A stretch of DNA of 64,000 nucleotides from Paralvinella palmiformis. Lineage: Eukaryota > Annelida > Polychaeta > Terebellida > Alvinellidae. Where the stretch lies: the NCBI GenBank assembly GCA_025642065.1, contig JAODUP010000057.1, forward strand, positions 661,501-725,500, read 5' to 3'. A program made the translations under genes and the position numbers. Of the stretch, positions 38,634-50,700 are shown one piece after another. Within the stretch, counting starts at the first letter, position 1, and every line of letters begins with the position of its first letter. Under the pieces are notes generated by a model that saw only the letters and a program-made list of their open reading frames with translations, was not told the DNA's origin and did not search any database.

Positions 38634-39064
38634 CGTTCACTTCAGGAAATACAGCGACTAGACACCAATGGATCATAGTGGCAGTCACATAGTCAGTAAC
38701 ATGTAATTTTTGTTGTTAATGCATGGCCACTAGATATATAGCCAATAGCCTTCATCCCGATATTTTTCCGAGTGCAGGTGTCAAATCCAGGTCATACACT
38801 CCAGTAAGCGACTTCTCCAGATTAAGCCAATTCGAAATATTCCATCCCTGTAAGATGAAGCTCGCTTCTAGCTGAATAATTTACAATAAAATTGATTTCG
38901 TTTTTAATTATTTAGGAACTTGATGTTCTGGATGATATAGAAATATAGTCCAGTAATAATCCATTGTGCAGTATTGCTACTTTGTTTTTATTTTAGTTAA
39001 ATCACTTCAGTGAGTCCATACTGAGTTAGTGTACATTCTCTTTGTTATGAACAAACTGTAATGT

Positions 39065-39470
39065 TTGTTAACACGCTGAGGGTATATAAAAGGCTTAACT
39101 TTTCACTTAGGTTAGAGAAGAACTTCGACGCCAGACTAATCGGATGTGTATTGATACATGGTTCATATAGGTAGGATTTATTTAGCTATTCGAACCCAGA
39201 ATAAAGCTGAGGTCAGCATCTGAGGTGTCGAAATGTTTTATATACAGGTTTCTTTTGGACCACAGAAAATTACTGTTGAATGTAAACTGTGGTGTCAAAA
39301 TAGTTTGATATGTATGTAGCAAGTCACCATTGAACCACACGCACGTGTTGGTTGTTGCGAGCTGTGGTATCAAATGGTATGTTATATACGTGCTTCCGCT
39401 TTTTGTACGTAGCCTGCATGTAGCCGCTTTCCTGTGGGCGTGACATATTTGTCGCGTACGAAAAGCGAAT
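39065..39470 (+). mobile_element. LTR-like repeat, forward copy with internal insertion
   Basis: TATATAAAAGG (about 39083-39093), then AACTTTTCACTTAGGTTAGA, GTAGGATTTATTTAGCTATT, AATAAAGC about 110 bp after the TATA box, CACAGAAAATTACTGTTGAA, and near the end GGGCGTGACATATTTGTCGC. The same order occurs inverted at 58.9-59.1 kb. Relative to that copy, about 130 bp are inserted before the last block. A TATA box followed by a poly(A) signal suggests a solo LTR; this is inference. Confidence 0.6.
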
Positions 39471-39512
39471 TAGCTGGTTCCCACAGGTTGATGAGTAGCC
39501 CAGACACACATG

Positions 39513-40040
39513 TATAATGAGATGTGGAACCTTACTGACCGCCAACCGGACTCGTCCTTTGAGTACAGCGATTCCTGGCACAGTTGTTGACCCCGCGTTT
39601 GTGGGTTCTGATGAGCCGTACTGGATCTGTTTACCCGGGCCCTGTACCGTTCCAGAGACGGCTCTGTCTTTGACATTATTGAAGTGAACGGTTCCCAAGT
39701 GAGGGAATCAGCTTACGAATGGCGGTTGCTCGGATTACAGGCTATGGGTTCGAATTCTAGGCCTACCTGTGTTTGTCGAATGTTATCCTGTGGAATCGCT
39801 CCTTGGCCAATATGTCCCGGGTGATCAGATTATGATAATTGATGTTTTACAGCCACTTTTGTGCACATGGTAGGCTAAATGGGCCGAACGACTTCCAAAT
39901 GTAATAAAACGAAGTGAAAGATGAAACACCCTTCGAATATACACACGCCGAGATCCCAGATGATCAGAACCGAAGCTAAGCAATTGAAGCACTCATTGAA
40001 CCCCACCCTCTCATTATGAACTAACTGCTTTTTACCTAGA

Positions 40041-40073
<33 letters not shown>

Positions 40074-41003
40074 ATTGATGTAAATATTGGCTAATACAGA
40101 AACTTTAATTATGAAAGTCAATGACGTCAAAGTCACGTGTCAAAGACGAGCATTGTGTTTTTATGTTAGTTCAAAGAAACAAATTGTTAATTATAATACT
40201 AAAAACATTCAAAATGAGTTCATGTGTTTGTCAGTCGGTTGCGCGCGCGCGCACATACACACACCTCTCTCTGGTTGGATACATTTTTGATGGTTCCTAA
40301 TTTAATATCTATTCACTATTGGAGATGATCAATGTTACATTGTGGTGTTACCGCGTGACGAGTTAATGTGACTATAAAATGATATACGATCTCATTTACA
40401 AATTGCTCATCCAAATAATCTAATAAACACTAGTTTTAATTATATCAGTATAGTCTTATATTGTGGCACGGCTACTACTACTCCTTTGTATATAATGATA
40501 TCACCCTATTGTGGTGCCACCTACCGATTTGTTGTCTATTGTTAGCCTAATAAAGCCACGCGTTCTCAACTGGCGTTATCACTTATTAATTGTTCTACTG
40601 AAAGGAACATATTGTAACAGATTTAAATTCCAGTGATACGATTCATCACTGACATGCGTGTCAATATATGGGGATGCTACGGTATTGACTGATGAATGAT
40701 ACTTGGCTGTTGAAATTCAACACGACTTAATCCGCTCCATTAACGAACTGATGGCAGTCGCATAGTCAGTAATATGTAGTTTCTGCTGTGAATGCACGGC
40801 CACTGGACATATAGCCAATAGCCTTCATCCCGATATTTATCCTAGTGCAGGTGTCAAATACAGGCATACACTCCAGTTAGCGACTTCTCCAGATTAATCT
40901 GATTCGAAGATGGAGCTCGCTTCTGGCTGAATAATTTTACAATAAAATTGATTTCGTTTTTAATTATTATTTAGGAACTTGATGTTCTGGATGATATAGA
41001 AAT
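39513..41003 (+). repeat. Segmental duplication, copy B
   Basis: Direct copy of block A, 2575 bp downstream. It lacks the 38054-38679 segment but has about 205 bp (about 40425-40629) not in copy A, containing CCTAATAAAGCC and ending TATTGTAACA. An 8-bp TTGTACTC tract of copy A is missing. Confidence 0.9.
39838..39957 (-). mobile_element. SINE family A fragment in duplication copy B
   Basis: Counterpart of the 37.3-kb fragment, with extra substitutions (CGAACGACTTCCAAATG on plus). Confidence 0.83.
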
Positions 41004-41115
41004 CTTTACGGATTAGGTTTGTGTCTGATAAACTAATATGGACCGACATAAGGTACGGGATTATAAATTGTGCTCTGGTTCAATTTGAACAATTTTGTTC
41101 TTGCATTAAAATGAG

Positions 41116-41364
41116 TTATTTTATTATTGAACAATCACAAAGAGGCTGGTGCTTCACAAAATAAGATAATCCGGTAAAGCAGTTCACAGATACAGGCAAC
41201 TTCATCCAGGATTTAATCCCATGACCAAAAGGCTTGTAGTGTAGTACACTTCTAACTGCATCACGTGATCTCCCTGCACTCATATAATGGTTTGGATAAT
41301 TGGCATCCTCTGGCTCGTAGAACCGTACAACGAATGGTGAGTTCAACCCCCAGGAAGTATGCAT
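41116..41364 (-). CDS. Unrecognised 82-codon reading frame
   Basis: Starts MHTSWGLNSPFVVRFYEPED and ends DCSIIK. The composition is protein-like and no repeats are present. A TTAG acceptor-like site lies just upstream, and AATAAA overlaps the stop. It could be a terminal exon or a retrocopy. No family was recognised, and no partner exons were found. Confidence 0.25.
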   Translation of the reverse strand: MHTSWGLNSPFVVRFYEPEDANYPNHYMSAGRSRDAVRSVLHYKPFGHGIKSWMKLPVSVNCFTGLSYFVKHQPLCDCSIIK

Positions 41365-41369
41365 CCCGT

Positions 41370-42249
41370 TTCTAATATCAACTACATGTCATAAAATCAA
41401 CAATAAATATAGTTAAATATAAGGTCAAAGACTTAACACAAGAAAGATAGTGGAGAGTCGGCTTATTAGAATTGGGTGTCCGTTGTTTTTAGATTTCTCA
41501 GTTGTGCTACCGAGTCACGAAGATCCTGAATTACTTTCCAATAATTATGATGGGGATTGCTGGATAAAATAAACCTGGATACAAATCAAACTTGGTCTAC
41601 CTGTGTCTATCAGTGTAGGTAAACATGTCGGATTAAAAGATAGATCAACTAAATTGTCACTAGACGTATGTTAAGTAATCATCCTAAATTACGATTTCTA
41701 GTTTGTATTACACCAAAATAACAATACTGCAATTTGAAAGTTGCTGGACCAGCTTTTTAATCCAAATGATCCTTTTACAAAAAACAATTGCATCGCAACC
41801 CGTGCATGGAATTTGTATTGCTATAGGGATATGTTGTTCATGTTCCACAAAATAAGTTTATAAATAATGCCCATATTCTGACATTGTTAACTAATCAGGT
41901 TTATGTACGACGTACAAGGATGGGCCCAGTGAGAGATTCACTCAACGACGCCTTTAGACAGTTTCTGCTGGTAAGGACACCTGGTTAAATCTACATATGT
42001 ATTGTCATTGGCAAATGGTCCAACTTCAGAATAACTCGACCCTGTTCCACAAATCCTCAGCACTCATATCATCTTAGGTGTCCCAGCACTGGGACAACAT
42101 AGATCATTCCTACCAATATATCCGTTTGACATTGTATTTAGTTAAATAATTTAGTAATTTTGCACACCATAAATTTATAATTAGTTAAAACGTTTTATAA
42201 AACATAATCTTCATAAATCGCCAAAGGGATGATGTTAGTTAGTTTAACA
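41370..42249. other. AT-rich intergenic stretch
   Basis: No repeat recognised. A short plus-strand piece (41900-41974, GPVRDSLNDAFRQFLL) has acceptor- and donor-like edges but no partners. Confidence 0.4.
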
Positions 42250-44403
42250 ACAGCATCATTACAGTTTATTATTTAAAAAACAACATACAAAGCGTACATA
42301 AAAAGGTTTTATTGGCGTCTGACGTGGGATTACATATTATTTAATACGATTTGAGCTGTGGCACTCTAAACACAGAATAAATACACTCCACAGTTAGTTT
42401 GCACCACTGAAATATTAAAATGAACAACTTTGATTGTGTACTCGATTCTATAAAAAAATTACAATATCGAATATTTCAGTTATTATCCAGCTTAGAATAC
42501 ATGAAATTAATTTCTAAACACAACTGACAGACCAGACTTAGAACTGGAAATGTGAATCTATTTGTTGTAATACCGTAATAAACATTGTTGTATAAAAATA
42601 TAACTCTACCATTTCAAAATGGCTTTTTTTAATTAGAAGGAAATTTCAATAACCAGTCACTAATTTTAATATCATTCATAATATCAGTAGAAAAATATCA
42701 CATAATGCTTACAAATATGTATGCTGAACACCTCTATCACTGAATAACAATAACAACCCTGAGGCAGCTTGACACAATGTGTTCGAATTCATATGAACCG
42801 TATCATGAGAAGGCTCAAATATAACGGCATTCATCACAGACCATGAATATTTTTACTACAATCGGGAAAGTTATAAAAGAACCAATTCGACTATTCTAGC
42901 ATTGTATCATACAGGTACAAACAATAAACATTACATTAACCGAGGCATAAATTAGGTGAAGCTATAAACCAGATCTAGAAACATATTAAATATTTAAATT
43001 TTGATTCAAATGGCATGGTGCTATGTTGCATTAATTATATGTACACACACTTTAACAACCATCAGACCAACACATTGTATTTGACATTCTTTAAGAACAT
43101 CATGTTTTAAAATCTTTTATAAGAAAAAAATCTAAAACAAAATGTTAAGAATACTAAAACAGAATTATTTAAAACTATAAAATTAACAGTTACATTAACA
43201 GTGTTATTTCATAAGGTGATAGACTACATCTCAAATACAGCGTTTATTAGTCACTACTATAGTTTACATATACCTTTTATGTCTTACTAATATGAAAAGT
43301 GAGCAATAAATAAATGCTTACCCTGAATTAATGGCATTGCATGATTAATATGAAAATACCACAATCAGACCTGGTTTAAAATGTCACTTTAGGAACAAGA
43401 ATGATCTGCAAGGACCGTGACTATCGACTAAATACAAGAAGGGAAATATCGGATAGGAAATCCCACTCAAATGTTATCACTCGTTACTGATCAATTTCAT
43501 TTTTGCCATGGATCTAAATCTGCAATACATGAAAGATTTAGTAGCTTTAGACGGTAATAGACTGTGTCAAAGTTGCTGCGTTTTCAGCCGCTCATTATAC
43601 AAGACCATCGACAAAATAAGAGTTCATGTTTTTGTGCATCATCCCTATTTCATCACCACATGTCTTGAAAAGAAGCCAAGATTCATACTTGAACACGAAA
43701 ACCAATTTCCTGGATTTTTCAAAATTGATCAATCTTCCAATATTAAATATACTATTCTATAGGCTTTTGTTGCTTTAATGACTGATGAGTATTGGAAACA
43801 ACAAGTTTTTCTGGGTATTCTTAGACAAAAACAATTCCAGGAGTTCAGGAAACTTCATGAACTCTCTGAACCAATAATATACACATTAATAATAGGTCCT
43901 TATCGGGTGCAGGAAAGAACCACTTTGGCTGACTTCTTAAAACAGACATCTCCTGAGGTACATACTCTTAATGATAGTTTTGACCGTATGCACAAAAAAG
44001 GAAACGCATTAGATGTATACTATAAGCCACCGAAAATATATCTATTTATGCACCAATAATGATTTGTCCGAAGATGTATGACAGATAGCTGCACACATCA
44101 CAGTTCAGATATATATCACAGTTCACACACCAACTTGTTATATTGCCATTATAGGGATATAAAATATATCTCCCAACTAACAATATATATATATATACTG
44201 GTATATATATATATAATAGTTAGTTTTTATAATGATATAGCAAGTAACATGAAACATGTAATTATATATGGGTAAAAAAATTCAATGAACATATAATTAT
44301 TCAAGATGTCAAAATAAATGCCAACTACTCTGTTATAACACACATCCAAATTAAAAACAATATTTAACAAGACATAAAACTACTGGCATTCATTCCAGAT
44401 ACA
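42250..44403 (-). other. Probable SEC14L 3' UTR and downstream flank
   Basis: AT-rich sequence with no convincing minus-strand coding follows the stop codon. Minus-strand AATAAA signals lie at 43248-43243, 42313-42308 and 42270-42265, so the transcript could end at several places. The choice cannot be made without transcripts. The stretch also contains the plus-strand relic at 43508-44059. Confidence 0.35.
43508..44059 (+). pseudogene. Coding-like relic with a single in-frame stop
   Basis: Two open stretches in the same frame (43508-43762 and 43778-44059) are separated only by TAG at 43760-43762. Together they give about 183 residues of non-repetitive, balanced composition. ILEHENQFPGFF loosely resembles box 2 of TIR domains, and RVHVFVHH a TIR first strand, but the match is weak and the family is not established. 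It lies antisense to the presumed 3' UTR of the SEC14L gene. It could be a dead gene copy, or exons with a missed intron. Confidence 0.35.
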
Positions 44404-44576
44404 CTACAGAGATTTTCCTGAATACTCTGGTACCATTTCTGGGTCCAGAGAAAATGAAGATCCTGATATCAGGCTCTGCGTATCACTCTCTATTTCTGAC
44501 ATGTCAACCAACTCGATGCTGTATGAGAGATGTTTGCTGTTCATCCAACTGTAACTGTTGTCAAACTTGACAATAT
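44404..44576 (-). CDS. SEC14L2: SEC14L exon 12 (stop codon)
   Basis: Residues 367-423, [20 protein letters not shown] and then a tail rich in Ser, Glu and Asp. The FDNSYS motif matches vertebrate FDNTYS, the last GOLD strands. The tail has no obvious counterpart. Stop TAG is at 44406-44404. Confidence 0.94.
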
Positions 44577-44762
44577 CTGTATGACAATAGATAACAATTA
44601 CTGTGTGTGTGTGGAGGGTTCATATCTAATATACATTTATTCTGATATATTTATCAGACTTATAATATAAGTCTGATAAATATATAAGTTATATGTAAAT
44701 TCATTAAACAACATTCAGGATAAGAATTTACTTGAGGAGTAAATGATGAATAAGTGGCACAA

Positions 44763-44798
<36 letters not shown>

Positions 44799-47700
44799 TG
44801 TTTGATAGTAAGTGAGTTAATTGATTGGTTTGTTTAGTCTCATCATTAGTCACATCTGGGACATATGGAAACATCGCAGAAACACCGGTATGACCAAGAT
44901 TTAAACCCACAACCTATATGTTTGTAGTGCAATGCTCTAACCACTGCACTATCTAGATATTGTAATAATAATTAATATTATTATTATTTAGATTTATTCA
45001 ATAAAACATCATTACTACCAGGATCCATCCATACAGTGAAATTATACCCGAATCTAACATACACATTAATAGCTGGAATTAATTACAAACGTGTTTGTGT
45101 GTGCGAGCCATCTATTAATCCTTTCTTGGGTGACTTTTAACCGTTGACACAAAACTCATTTAGCGAAGTATGGCATCAGATCATCTCGCCAGTCATACCC
45201 CGACATAATAATACAAACAATGGTCACAGCACACTTTATACCACGATCGATCTATTTACTGCTCCACTGACAGAAAATAATCGTGCTATTAAACATACAC
45301 GCCTTTGATTACCTGAGCTCTCATCGCTACTTTCTAGATAAAAGCAAACTTCCCTCCATGCTATCAGAACACGCTGTCTTTATCTGTTTGTGCCATACTT
45401 GGTATGTATGGAATCGTATTAACAGAAACAGCAAGATAGGTAATTGTGGAAGAAGACAAGATGGCTTTTTAATACTGACATTTTGGTGAGTAATTCCCTT
45501 GCACAATGACCTATGCGGCTAAAGGGCTATTCTATGGGGATACCTAATCAAAACTGAAGGAAGCCACAATAAGAATTAATAACTGCTGGTGATATATGAA
45601 TGATGACCTAAGAGTGTAATAGTCTTCACCCACTGGAGTAATAACAGTATCAAAAATAGTAGTACTGATACTGTGTCATTTATAATCAAAAACTTATCTG
45701 CTTTGGTTCTTCGCAATGATTTAAATATCCATGACTTTTAGGATTAATACGTTATGGGTGGGCTGGAAGTAGAATTATGAAATGAAGTGTTTGATAATTA
45801 TAATAATTTCAAAAACGTGGGTACTGAAACGATCTTCACTGAGATGTTTTGGACAAGACATTTCCTGATTCTAATGAGTGGCAATTGTTATCAGTTCTGT
45901 TGAAAAACAAATATCTTCGAAGGTAAATTTGATAAAATGCTGACTTGTATTGATAGCATATAGACGTGATATGGTGATGTATTTCGGTCCCTTTCACAAT
46001 ATTTCCGATCATATTTTGAATCTGTAGTAACAGACAGGGTACACCAATCAATGAACCGTAGCAGTAATCGAAAGCGGGACAACATAGAAGCATCTTAAAT
46101 GGCTTGGTGGAGACAGTACAAATTATATATCTTCTAAAAAGCAGTAATTTAAAGGTGACAGGGTGACAGTTCTAAAGGCAATTTTTGTATACATGTATTA
46201 TAATTATTCTACTGTCAGACATTGACAGAAAAATAATACTTCAGATAATAATAATAATGACAAAGATGATAAAACAAAAACATAACCACATTATCACAAT
46301 CAAGTCAAGTTTGATGTCAAAGGATCAATACAATAGAATTCTCAGTGTTCCCTTCATTCAGTTTAAGTCAATAAAGCATCAGTCACAATTTGTGGTCGTT
46401 CTTTTGTCTTTTTTAGCTTTAGACAAATCAAACGAACCATAAATGTCCTTTTCATCGACATATTAGTAGAAATCGCTGTCATAAGAGTGAATTATGATAC
46501 TCGATGGTAACGCGGATTTAATCAACGGGATCATTAATTTCTGATGATGCCAAGTATTCACCGATTTAAATACAGGTTACATTTTGTATGACATGAAGTT
46601 AGAAATATCAAACGGGAAGAATGAACACTTGACTGCAGCTTCATTGCCGACCTCCATTTAAGTTATCACCAAATCGGAATGTTACCTGAGCTGTTCCTAT
46701 TAATTTATAAGTTTCCAAAATTGAAACTTATAAATCATAATATTCTGAGTTTTTCAAGTTGCAAATGAAGCTTTACACTGATCCTGAAAACCTCTGAGAA
46801 GGACAAGAATACAAATGCCACAATCTGGAGTGTTTTTACGAGTACACTTACAGGTTCCAGGTTTAGCGCACTTGTGAATGCCATCTTCTGGTACTTGTTG
46901 ACAGTTTATTCTCGAATTTGCTAAGATCTGTTCTGGCTTACCCCCATCTGGCTGATAGCTTAAACCAAACTGTATGTCATGATTCTCTGTCCAGAACACC
47001 CACCTGAATTAATAAATATAGATTGGTACCCATGTGTGTTTTAGATACAACATATGGACAGAGTAAATGAAGATAAGTGAAAAAAGAGTTGACTATTAAT
47101 CAAATCAAGGCATCTACTGCAGATGTGTGTGTATGTGTGTGTGTGTATGTGGCTGGACACATGTGTCTGTTGGTCTATTTTTACACGTATTTGTCTCTTA
47201 CCTGAGAGCCATATTACCAGTGGTCACCTTGTAAGTAAGATTAAGTGTTTCTCCTTTGGATAATATCCTCTTGGTTACTTTGCTCTCATCAACCAAATCA
47301 GTTCCTTTGATGTAATATTCTGGTGGTACTTCTCCACCTAAACACACCTAAAATATTAAAAAAGTTAAAAAATGTCAAGTGACAGGACACCAATAAATAG
47401 TCTGTGAAATACAGGAATCAAAACTATCAAGTGGATCTTATAAATACAGGCATAATCTTATTTTAGTTTGCTGACTGAATCCAAATCCTTAAGCAATAAT
47501 ATTTAAAGCACCTAAAAAGAAGAATACCCCTGTATAATAATAATAAGCATTATAAAACCATTTTTAAACACTCACCACTTCTGCAAACATGATAAACAAC
47601 TTTATTTACCTTTGAACGACAGTAAGGATCTCCATCAGGATCAGTGGCAGTACCACCCCAGTGAACTGGTAATTCGTCTGGATCAATGTGCTGTAACAGT

Positions 47701-50700
47701 TCTTGCTTCCAGTGTTCTGTTAAAATAAATGAAAGAGAAATGAACACTGCTAAGACTAAGAGACACTTATCAAACCTCAATTCAGAAATGTCAAACAACT
47801 ATACAGCTGAATTCAAAATAACAACACGCTGGAATACTTACTGCCCATTACAACAATCTTCTTTTTGGTGTCCGCACTAAGTAATGGTTTAACAAGTCTA
47901 AATACAATTGGAAATATAAATGGACCTAAAAGAGGAAAACAAAATATAATCCAGTTACTTTTAATTGCTTTGAGTATGTATATTTATTATTACGAGCGGG
48001 AACGAAGGTGCTTGTGTATTATATGTCAGAGATCTTTAGCCTTGCCGTAAATGTTTCTAATTAAGAAATATTAAATCATAGCAAATTAATCCAACATGAC
48101 CAAAGTGGGCCATGCACAAATATTAGTACAAACTGTTCAGAAGAAAAACAAGATAATAAAAATTATACTGTGCATGCTGTTAGGCCATAATTTCCTTACC
48201 ATTAAATACAAATGCATATTTCAAGGTTTCTGGATAGTTTGCCTCCGTCATTGCCATAAATTTAAACATAACATCCATGCCTGAAATAAAGCATTTTACA
48301 ATTACAGTTTGTCATCCAAGTAAATCTACTGATGGCTATATATAATACACCTGTGGATCTGTATTTAAATACATACGACAATTAATCCAAATAAATATGT
48401 GATGTTTTAGATTTATTTTGTAACTCTGCAACTGGTCTTAGAGTATAAATATAACACCAAGTGAATGTTTATCCAGCAACTAGAAAAGTAATGCAATCCC
48501 TAATTATCACAACATGAAGATGTGGATATAAACATAAAATTAAATATACCTGGCATAAAGAGTTGCTTCAGAGTGAATCCTTCTAAGTCTTCTAATAGAA
48601 TCGTTTTATCAACTCTTTTTCCAAGCTGAAAATAATTTACAACAAATAATGCAAACTCCTATTTATACTGGACCTTTTAATTAGTACAATTACAAATTAT
48701 AGCAGCAAACAAGAAAAAGGATAATACAAAATTACTATTTTGGGTTATAACAAACTAGGATAATTTGTATAGGATAGAAAATATTCCTTTCAAACGGTGT
48801 TCTACTGGTGGTAAGTCAGCTGTAACATAAACATTTCCACTTCAGACTAAATATCATGGGGTCAGAGGGAGTAAAGCGAGTCAAATGATGGGGTTAATAC
48901 CATGGGATATTTATTTCAGAAGAAGTTGTTGGGTTATTCACAAGACGGATTCAAAAGCTCAGTAATGTTGAGCTGAAATGTTCGACATCCATAACCACAC
49001 TCAAGAAATCTGACACTGTTCAAGAAAACCTAGTACAAGTTGTTTGTGTCAATTTAGGGTATAATAAAAAAAATCCCAAACTGAACAAATTTATAAAAAA
49101 AAAATATTTTAATGATTTTACCATACAACAATGTAAGTGATGTAGGAATGCTGAATATAAACATTTTCAATGAAAATATTCCAATTCTACTTTTGGCACT
49201 TAGTTCACCCACTTTTCGTCACATGAACTATAAATATCCGTGGTTTGTCAAGCAAATTTAAATTATGTCTGGTCACACATAGTAAGATCACATGCACTGT
49301 CTAGCAACAAATAACCCCAATAATGAATAAAATGTATTTCGTTGACAAAAGAAATATTACTCTAAATATTTAATTACTGAACAATTTAACAGAGTATAAA
49401 TGTACTACAACACACATTGTACTCTAAAGCTATCATATCAATAAATATTATTACATAAAACACTGACAATTAATTGATAGTGCAATGGCTTAATCTGGCT
49501 CTAAGGACGGACTTAATTGTCAGTTTCTGTAAGAAGAGTGGATAACTTTCTAATATCATACAGAAGCTTTAAGGTTTTAATAAAAAGCCAGTTCACTTTG
49601 AACACTTAAACAGGAACTAAAGAGACCATATCATATACGAGGATTTATGCATATATTATATGCCTGCCCAATTTTAAGCATGAGTGTTTTATTCACCTTT
49701 GATGATGGTCTTACCTAGAAAATTTGGTTTAAGAGTTACTCTACAGGGCAATGAGATAATGAAATAAAGTATTCCCTGAAGGCACAGGTAACACCTGGCC
49801 TGGGGCATGCAACAAATTGTGCTATTAACTACACAACAGAAGATCAGTACACAGTGAATATTAGTCATAATACGTTCATATTTTAAGTATATACTACAAA
49901 ATTACAGTCAGAGACAAACCTTTTGACTCTGGCGCTTGAAATCCTCATGTATAGCCTCAAATAAATATATCATATATCTGATAATATCGGACCTTTTGAC
50001 AGACATCGTTAGACCTGTAACAAATAATACAAAACATTATTTTATTTTTCAAGTTATAAATTTGTCTGAATATACGACAGTTGTACAATTAGTTCTACAC
50101 TTACTGCTTCGTGTACAGAATCCAGACAAAGTATTTTTAGAACAGCAGAACAGCCAACAATTAATTATTAGTATTCTCACAGAGGTAAGAAACTGTCTCT
50201 TAATAACAGTAACTGGTAATATTTCAATAACTATACTGGAAGCCTTTTGTTAATTATATACAATGTAATCACAACAAAATAAGCTGTTTCTTCCAGTTTC
50301 ATTTGATCGGAAGAACAAATGGTTTCTTCTCAAATGCTACGAACAATAATAAATCACTTCTGAAAGAAAATGGCTGCCCTGATACTCACATGATAGCAAA
50401 ATCTATTAAACGGAATTCGAATTTTTATTTACTTTTCATGTGTAGTCCTTTAGCTGGGAAGATCCAGACAGGACATCCCTCCTTGTCATAGCCACATAAT
50501 CCGGAAGGATAATACTTCTTCAAGACCTCAGGTGGAGTCCAGTCTCTCAGAATCGTATCTGCCTTCCACTTCTTCCGCCAAGCTACATTCTGGTTTAAAG
50601 AAAATATTCTTTATAAATCTATACGTTATGACAATGACCTGGCATTTTAAAGATGATGATCTAAATAATATTTCATTATCCCATAGTTCAAATCCAGCAG

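Larger units (their letters stand above)
36938..38945 (+). repeat. Segmental duplication, copy A
   Basis: It starts at TATAATGAGATGCGGGACC and ends at GGATGATATAGAAAT. Highly similar to copy B, including the truncated SINE, the tRNA-like segment and the microsatellite positions. It holds about 626 bp (38054-38679) absent from copy B, and its CA array (37681-37764) is far longer. Confidence 0.9.

Noticed and set aside
46754..46851. Cys-rich continuation of SEC14L exon 11 as the true C-terminus.
   Set aside because: A GTAAGT donor sits exactly where homology to the GOLD domain breaks, and exon 12 restores FDNSYS in phase.
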